In this document: piece by piece, positions 39,061-43,143 of the stretch
Layout: every line of letters begins with the position of its first letter
Position numbering within the stretch: the first letter of the stretch is position 1
Source of the DNA: an uncultured Campylobacter sp.
Lineage (GTDB): Bacteria; Campylobacterota; Campylobacteria; Campylobacterales; Campylobacteraceae
Direction: 5' to 3'
DNA length: 43,143 bases
Assembly: GCF_937997405.1 (NCBI RefSeq)
Contig: NZ_CALKTL010000078.1
Coordinates: 1-43,143, forward strand
Translations under genes and position numbers: made by a program
The notes under the pieces: model-generated
The model's database searches: none
Told to the model about the DNA's origin: nothing
Seen by the model: only the letters and a program-made list of their open reading frames with translations

Positions 39061-40614
39061 TTATTTGGCTATCTCGACCGCGCGTAGCTCGCGTATGACA
39101 TTGACCTTAATCTCACCTGGGAATTGAACCTTATCTTGGATATCCGAAGCGATCTCTTTAGCCACCAAAACCGCCTCGTCGTCGTTCATAAGCTTGGCGT
39201 TTGCGATGACGCGGATCTCGCGACCTGCGTTGATCGCATAGGCTTGTTTAACGCCCGTTTTACTCATCGCGATCGCTTCGATGTCGCTAACGCGCTTTAG
39301 ATAGCTTTCTAGCACCTCTCGTCTGGCGCCCGGGCGCGCGGCACTTAGGGCGTCTGCGGCACAGACTGCGGCGCTTTCTACGCTGGTGGCCTCCTCGTGG
39401 CCGTGGTGGGCGTAGATCGCGTTTATAACTACCGGATGCTCTTTATAGCGGCGGCAAACTTCGGCACCCAGATCCACGTGCGAGCCCTCGTACTCGTGAG
39501 TTAGCGCCTTGCCGATGTCGTGAAGTAGGCCTGCTCGCTTGGCTAGCTTTTGATCTCCGCCCGTTTCTGCGGCGATGATACCCGCAAGATGTGCCACCTC
39601 AAGGCTGTGCGCAAGGGCGTTTTGACCGTAGCTGGCGCGAAATTTAAGCTTGCCGATAAGTTTTAAAATTTCGGGATGAATTTTGCTAAGACCTAGATCC
39701 ATTACGATATTTTCGCCCTCTTCGGCGATACTAGCTTCAAATTCATCGCTCACTTTTTTGTAGATATCCTCGATGCGCGCAGGCTGAATTCTGCCGTCCT
39801 CAATAAGCGTTTCGATAACGCGAACGGCGATGGCGCGACGGTATAGATTGTGCGAGCTTACGATGATCGCATTCGGGGTATCGTCGATGATGACGTCCAC
39901 GCCAAGAGTCATCTCAAGCGCCTTTATATTGCGCCCCTCTTTGCCGATGATGCGGCCTTTAAGCTCGTCATTTTTGATATTTACGACGTTGATAAGTCGC
40001 TCTGCCGCAAATTCGCCCGCAAAGCGCGACGTAGCCTGTGCCAAAATATAATTCGCCTTTTTTCGCGCCTCTTTTTTGGCTTCCTCTTCATATTTTCGCA
40101 CGATGTGAGCGATGTCGGTGCGGCTTTGCTCCTCAACCTTCTTAAGCACCTGCGCCCGCGCTTCATCCTGCGTAAAACCCGCCACGCGCTCCAAAACTTT
40201 AAGCGCTTCGGCTAGCTTCTCTTCATAGCTTTTCTTTAAATTTGAACCCTCTTCGTAGAGGAATTTCGCCTCTTTTTTGGCACTTTCGAGCTCTTTTTTG
40301 CTGTCTTTTAAAATCTCTTGCTCGGTTAGAAGCGCGTGCTCCTTTTTGCCGAGCTCGTCAAATTTAACGTTAAATTCCTTCTGTAGTTTGCTTGCTTTAT
40401 CTTCGTATTTTTTCTTCGCTTCAAACTCAGCTTCCTGCACCGAAATTTTAGAATTTCGCAAGATGCCCTCGGCTTCAAATTCTATAGCTTTAGCTTTAGC
40501 TTTGGCTTGTTCGACGAAGAAATCGTAATTGGCGTTATTGATCTTTCTAGCTACTAAGTATCCTATGCCAGCGCCCACCGCAAGAGCGCACAAGGCGATT
40601 AAAATCTCTATCAT
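39061..40614 (-). CDS. rny: Ribonuclease Y
   Basis: RNase Y is the membrane-anchored endoribonuclease that starts mRNA decay. In the 517-residue product an N-terminal transmembrane helix (2-22) is followed by a long Lys/Glu/Ala coiled coil (30-195), a KH RNA-binding domain (about 208-270, GRIIGKEGRNIKALE) and an HD metal-dependent catalytic domain with the H365-D366 pair in LLHDIGKALTHE. The length is normal. The start (AGAGGAAAGT before ATG) lies 68 bases inside the end of fthC, an unusually long overlap. Confidence 0.96.
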   Translation of the reverse strand: MIEILIALCALAVGAGIGYLVARKINNANYDFFVEQAKAKAKAIEFEAEGILRNSKISVQEAEFEAKKKYEDKASKLQKEFNVKFDELGKKEHALLTEQEILKDSKKELESAKKEAKFLYEEGSNLKKSYEEKLAEALKVLERVAGFTQDEARAQVLKKVEEQSRTDIAHIVRKYEEEAKKEARKKANYILAQATSRFAGEFAAERLINVVNIKNDELKGRIIGKEGRNIKALEMTLGVDVIIDDTPNAIIVSSHNLYRRAIAVRVIETLIEDGRIQPARIEDIYKKVSDEFEASIAEEGENIVMDLGLSKIHPEILKLIGKLKFRASYGQNALAHSLEVAHLAGIIAAETGGDQKLAKRAGLLHDIGKALTHEYEGSHVDLGAEVCRRYKEHPVVINAIYAHHGHEEATSVESAAVCAADALSAARPGARREVLESYLKRVSDIEAIAMSKTGVKQAYAINAGREIRVIANAKLMNDDEAVLVAKEIASDIQDKVQFPGEIKVNVIRELRAVEIAK

Positions 40615-41164
40615 ACTTTCCTCTTTTTAGGTAATTTTGGCTCGGAGTTATGTAAAAATCGCCCTTTACGTCGTGATCAAGCGATAAAATTTCGCTGCAA
40701 AAGCAGTCTTTTATACTCACGAACGCGATTGCGGGCTTAAGCTTCAGACCTGAAAAAAACATATCGTAAAATCCTTTCCCATGTCCTATTCTAGCCATTG
40801 CGCCATCCACTCCGATAGCTGGAACCACGGCTAGATCGACCTTTTTAAAATACCCGTTTTGCGGAAGCGTCTGTCGCAACCCAAAGCGCGAAATTTTAAA
40901 AGGCTGGCGCAATCTTACCATTTTTAAGCTAATATCCACCATAAACGGAACGTAAAATTCGCAGCTTTTTGATAGCTTTTTTCTTAAAATCAAAACGTTC
41001 GGCTCGTAGCTCATCGGCAAAAATATCAAAATTTTACGCGCTTTTAAAAATTTTATCAGCCGCTCCAGCCGCCATAAAAGTGCGTAATGCTCGCATCTAG
41101 CCGCGCGCGCGGCGTGAGATTTTAGACGCGATTTGCAAATTGCTCTAAATTCATTCTTTTGCAT
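40547..41164 (-). CDS. fthC: 5-formyltetrahydrofolate cyclo-ligase
   Basis: This enzyme uses ATP to convert 5-formyl-THF to 5,10-methenyl-THF and returns a storage folate to the active pool. The 205-residue product has the basic N-terminus KNEFRAICKSRLK, LIFLPMSYEPN-like IFLPMSYEPNV, and the signature VVPAIGVDGAMARIGHGKGFYDMFF (the G-x-R-x-GxGxGFYD pattern). The last roughly 25 residues, after ITPSQNYLKRG, run into rny and look like non-family extension, as if the original stop had been lost. The start overlaps no other gene and is divergent from the thioredoxin-like gene. Confidence 0.88.
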   Translation of the reverse strand: MQKNEFRAICKSRLKSHAARAARCEHYALLWRLERLIKFLKARKILIFLPMSYEPNVLILRKKLSKSCEFYVPFMVDISLKMVRLRQPFKISRFGLRQTLPQNGYFKKVDLAVVPAIGVDGAMARIGHGKGFYDMFFSGLKLKPAIAFVSIKDCFCSEILSLDHDVKGDFYITPSQNYLKRGKYDRDFNRLVRSCGGRWHRILSS

Positions 41165-41212
41165 AGCTTAAGCCTTTTATAAAATTTTAACGCTTATTTT
41201 AGCTAGTTTTTG

Positions 41213-41218
41213 TATAAT
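41213..41218 (+). promoter_or_regulatory. Probable -10 box for the thioredoxin-like gene and ftsY
   Basis: TATAAT preceded by TG (TTTTTGTATAATCT) lies 26 bases before the ATG at 41245, in the 80-base divergent gap with fthC. Confidence 0.55.
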
Positions 41219-41244
41219 CTTGCGATTAAATTTTAAGGTTTATT

Positions 41245-41826
41245 ATGAAATTTCGTTTTTTTCTAGCGCTTTTTACGGCTGTTTTGTTTCTTGCGGGTTG
41301 CGGCGATGATGAGGATAAAAAATCAAGCGATACCCCGACCGAGGCCAACGCCACGCAGCCGCAGTCCGAAACCGAAGCCGTGATCCAGGTCGATTATACC
41401 GCTCCTTTTACACTTCAGCTAAGTAACGGCAAAATTTTAAATATGCAAAAGACAAAGCAGGGTTTTCGAATCGATAATAACTCCACCGTGACGCTATTTG
41501 CATTTTTTACGCCGTGGTGCGACGCCTGCGCCGTGCAGGTAAGCGCACTAAATGCCGCCAAACAAGCCTACTCTGGCAAGCTTGACATAATCGGCGTAAT
41601 GATCGGTGATGCAAATTTAGACGATGCAAAAAATTACGCAAGCGCACACGAAGTAAATTACGCGATCGCTTACGGCGAAGGGACGGACTTTTTTACAAAG
41701 GCGCTAGGCGGCATAAACGAAGTGCCGTATATGGCGATCTACGACGAAAAGGGCGAGTTTAGCGCGCAATATTTCGGGCTGATGCCGGAAGAAATTTTAA
41801 TGACCGAATTGGAGAAATTTTTTTGA
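41245..41826 (+). CDS. Thioredoxin-fold lipoprotein
   Basis: The 193-residue product has a lipoprotein signal (lipobox LAGC, C19), an acidic Thr/Glu-rich linker (20-48), then a thioredoxin-like domain with the redox motif WCDAC (C92, C95) in FFTPWCDACAVQ and a cis-proline region NEVPYMAIYD. It should act in the periplasm, attached to a membrane, as a TlpA/ResA-like thiol oxidoreductase, for example in cytochrome c maturation or disulfide repair. The substrate cannot be inferred. The last base of its stop codon is the first base of the ftsY ATG. Confidence 0.88.
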   Translation: MKFRFFLALFTAVLFLAGCGDDEDKKSSDTPTEANATQPQSETEAVIQVDYTAPFTLQLSNGKILNMQKTKQGFRIDNNSTVTLFAFFTPWCDACAVQVSALNAAKQAYSGKLDIIGVMIGDANLDDAKNYASAHEVNYAIAYGEGTDFFTKALGGINEVPYMAIYDEKGEFSAQYFGLMPEEILMTELEKFF

Positions 41827-42689
41827 TGTTCGAATTTTTTAAAAAAGGGCTTAGCAGGACCATAGACGCGATGCGAGGCGCGAAAAGCGAAGATAAAATT
41901 TCAAAAGAAATTTTAGAAGAGATGCTGCTTGAAGCCGACGTAGGCTACGAACTCGTGGAGGAAATTTTAGAAAAACTACCCGCAAAAAAACTGGTCGCGA
42001 AAGATGATCTCAAGGGCGTTTTAAAGAGCTATTTCGATTACGAGATTGCTAAAGCCGCAGATGAGAAGCCGTTCGTAGAGCTCATCATCGGCGTAAACGG
42101 CGCGGGCAAGACCACGACGACCGCAAAGCTTGCAAATTTATATAAAAATAGCGGCCAGAGCGTGATTTTAGGTGCATGCGACACCTTTCGCGCGGGCGCG
42201 GTCGAGCAATTAAAAAAATGGGCGCAGATCCTAAATCTACCGATCGTAGCGACCGCACAAGGGCACGATCCCGCTGCCGTGGCGTTTGACACCGTAAGCT
42301 CGGCAAGTGCCAAAAACATCGATCGCGTCCTGATCGACACCGCCGGACGTCTTCAAAATCAGAAAAATTTAGCCGCGGAACTAGAGAAGATCGTGCGCAT
42401 CTGCGACCGCGCAAAAAGCGGCGCGCCGCACCGCAAGATCATCGTGCTCGACGCCACTCAGGGCAATCACAGCGTCGCGCAAGCTAGGGCGTTCAATGAG
42501 ATCGTAAGGCTCGACGGCATCATCATCACGAAGCTCGACGGCACGCCCAAAGGCGGCGCGCTTTTCGCCATAGCGCGCGAGCTGCAGCTGCCGATACTTT
42601 TCGTCGGCGTGGGCGAGCGGATGGAGGATTTAGCGGAATTTAACTCGGATCAGTTCGTAGAAACGCTGGTGGATGGGATTTACGCTTAA
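41826..42689 (+). CDS. ftsY: Signal recognition particle receptor FtsY
   Basis: FtsY is the SRP GTPase receptor that delivers ribosome-nascent chain complexes to the Sec translocon. The 287-residue product has only a short N-terminal region, so it lacks the long acidic A domain of E. coli FtsY, as is normal in Campylobacter. The N domain is about 1-80. The G domain has G1 GVNGAGKTTTTAK (89-101), DTFRAGA, G3 DTAGRLQNQ (171-179), G4 TKLDGTPKGG, and closing GVGERMEDLAEF. The ATG at 41826 overlaps the previous stop (TGATG); a TTG one codon earlier is also possible. Confidence 0.95.
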   Translation: MFEFFKKGLSRTIDAMRGAKSEDKISKEILEEMLLEADVGYELVEEILEKLPAKKLVAKDDLKGVLKSYFDYEIAKAADEKPFVELIIGVNGAGKTTTTAKLANLYKNSGQSVILGACDTFRAGAVEQLKKWAQILNLPIVATAQGHDPAAVAFDTVSSASAKNIDRVLIDTAGRLQNQKNLAAELEKIVRICDRAKSGAPHRKIIVLDATQGNHSVAQARAFNEIVRLDGIIITKLDGTPKGGALFAIARELQLPILFVGVGERMEDLAEFNSDQFVETLVDGIYA

Positions 42690-42710
42690 ACTCTGCGTGT
42701 CTGCGTAAAT
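42678..42710 (+). terminator. Inverted repeat at the ftsY stop
   Basis: ATTTACGC (42678-42685) pairs with GCGTAAAT (42703-42710) around a 17-base loop that includes the ftsY stop codon. It is followed by TTACATATTC, without a clean T run. A weak terminator at best. Confidence 0.35.
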
Positions 42711-42937
42711 TTACATATTCTCGCCAAACAAGCTTAAATTTTACGCGCCGAAATGCTCGGCAAATTTTGCCGCTCGATTATCTTAGAATAAATTTTACTT
42801 AGAATTTTACGATTTTCGTTTTAGAATTTTACAAAATTTTTACTCACGTGCACTGCATGAAAAACCCGCTCACCCGCGTCCATTCGCACCAAAACACGTA
42901 AAATCCCGCTGCCATCAGCAAAGCAGCGCGCTCATAA
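42690..42937. other. Spacer after ftsY with repeated AT-rich words
   Basis: No gene seen. TTAGAATTTTAC occurs at 42799 and 42821, and an interrupted copy (TTAGAAT then AATTTTAC) begins at 42783. These are the same words that build the Asn-rich inserts of coding genes elsewhere in the window, here outside any gene. Confidence 0.5.
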
Positions 42938-43125
42938 GAATTCTTCAATGATTTCGAGGTGCTTAAATTTCACGGTTATCCTCTGCCCGCTACCGCACCC
43001 GCTTCAACGCCCCCCACGCCGACACCGCATGGCAACGCAGCCTGCCGGGCAAAATCCTCACCCGCAGCCTGAAAATCGCCGACCGCATCCTCCCCCTTGC
43101 GGATCATGAGGTCCAGACCTTTTAA
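42938..43125 (+). pseudogene. Possible frameshifted gene remnant
   Basis: One frame opens at 42938 and reads EFFNDFEVLKFHGYPLP. A different frame (about 42982 to the TAA at 43123) reads RYRTRFNAPHADTAWQ and then RSLPGKILTRSLKIADRIL with a natural stop. Joined by a frameshift they look like the C-terminal end of a protein of about 60 residues. The stretch is much more GC-rich than the spacer before it. I recognise no family. It has no ribosome site and could be chance. Confidence 0.3.
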
Positions 43126-43143
43126 AATTTCCTTTCCCTCAAC

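Overview
The window is a piece of an Epsilonproteobacterial (Campylobacter) chromosome. The evidence is the pgl N-glycosylation gene order (pglF-E-D-C-A-B-J), the pssA/ftsH/prmA block beside it, the fabI-tpiA-pgk-gapA block, and the rny/fthC beside ftsY arrangement. Base composition is mid-GC, with an extreme abundance of AAATTT/AAAATTTT words. This fits the higher-GC oral campylobacters (C. gracilis/showae/rectus type) better than C. jejuni, but the species call is inference.

Layout. (1) 1-2570: an AT-rich cassette of three plus-strand genes that looks foreign. Two paralogous membrane proteins flank a protein with a Gly-rich hydrophobic core, and a 57-bp element is duplicated upstream of each paralog. 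It ends at the 3' end of a tRNA-Leu(GAG) gene. (2) 2690-9957, minus strand: atpE, leuA, pssA, ftsH, prmA, hisA, hisH. (3) 9954-28139, minus strand: one long, tightly overlapped glycosylation operon read from galE (gne) down to pglF. It splits into a conserved half (pglJ, B, A, C, D, E, F) and a variable half (galE, a Wzx-type flippase, a ferredoxin/F420-hydrogenase-beta-like protein, a polysaccharide pyruvyl transferase, two PglH-like GT4 enzymes and one GT2). The ABC flippase gene pglK, which I expect at this position from C. jejuni, is not here. (4) 28192-30901: a periplasmic ATP-dependent DNA ligase (LigE type), a PolB-like 3'-5' exonuclease, and a small gene interrupted by an in-frame TAG. 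(5) 30925-34972: fabI, tpiA, pgk, gapA. (6) 35110-37988: accessory genes, including a MliC-like lipoprotein, an unknown Cys-motif protein, and a barnase/barstar ribonuclease-inhibitor pair behind a DedA membrane protein. (7) 38469-42689: SYLF lipid-binding protein, rny, fthC, a thioredoxin-fold lipoprotein and ftsY. (8) The last 450 bases hold no intact gene, only repeated AT-rich words and what may be a frameshifted gene remnant.

How the genes work together. PglF, PglE and PglD make UDP-diNAc-bacillosamine. PglC puts it on undecaprenyl phosphate. PglA, PglJ and the variable glycosyltransferases extend it, and the pyruvyl transferase may decorate it. A flippase moves it across the membrane and PglB transfers it to asparagines of periplasmic proteins. 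The replaced middle of the operon predicts an N-glycan different from that of C. jejuni, possibly acidic.

Most unusual points: the Wzx/pyruvyl-transferase module inside a pgl operon; a barnase whose C-terminal domain keeps all the catalytic residues behind a long linker; and Asn/Ser-rich low-complexity inserts, built from the same DNA words (GGAATTT, AGAATTT), that interrupt or extend at least five unrelated proteins and recur in non-coding DNA. No rRNA, CRISPR array or insertion sequence was seen.
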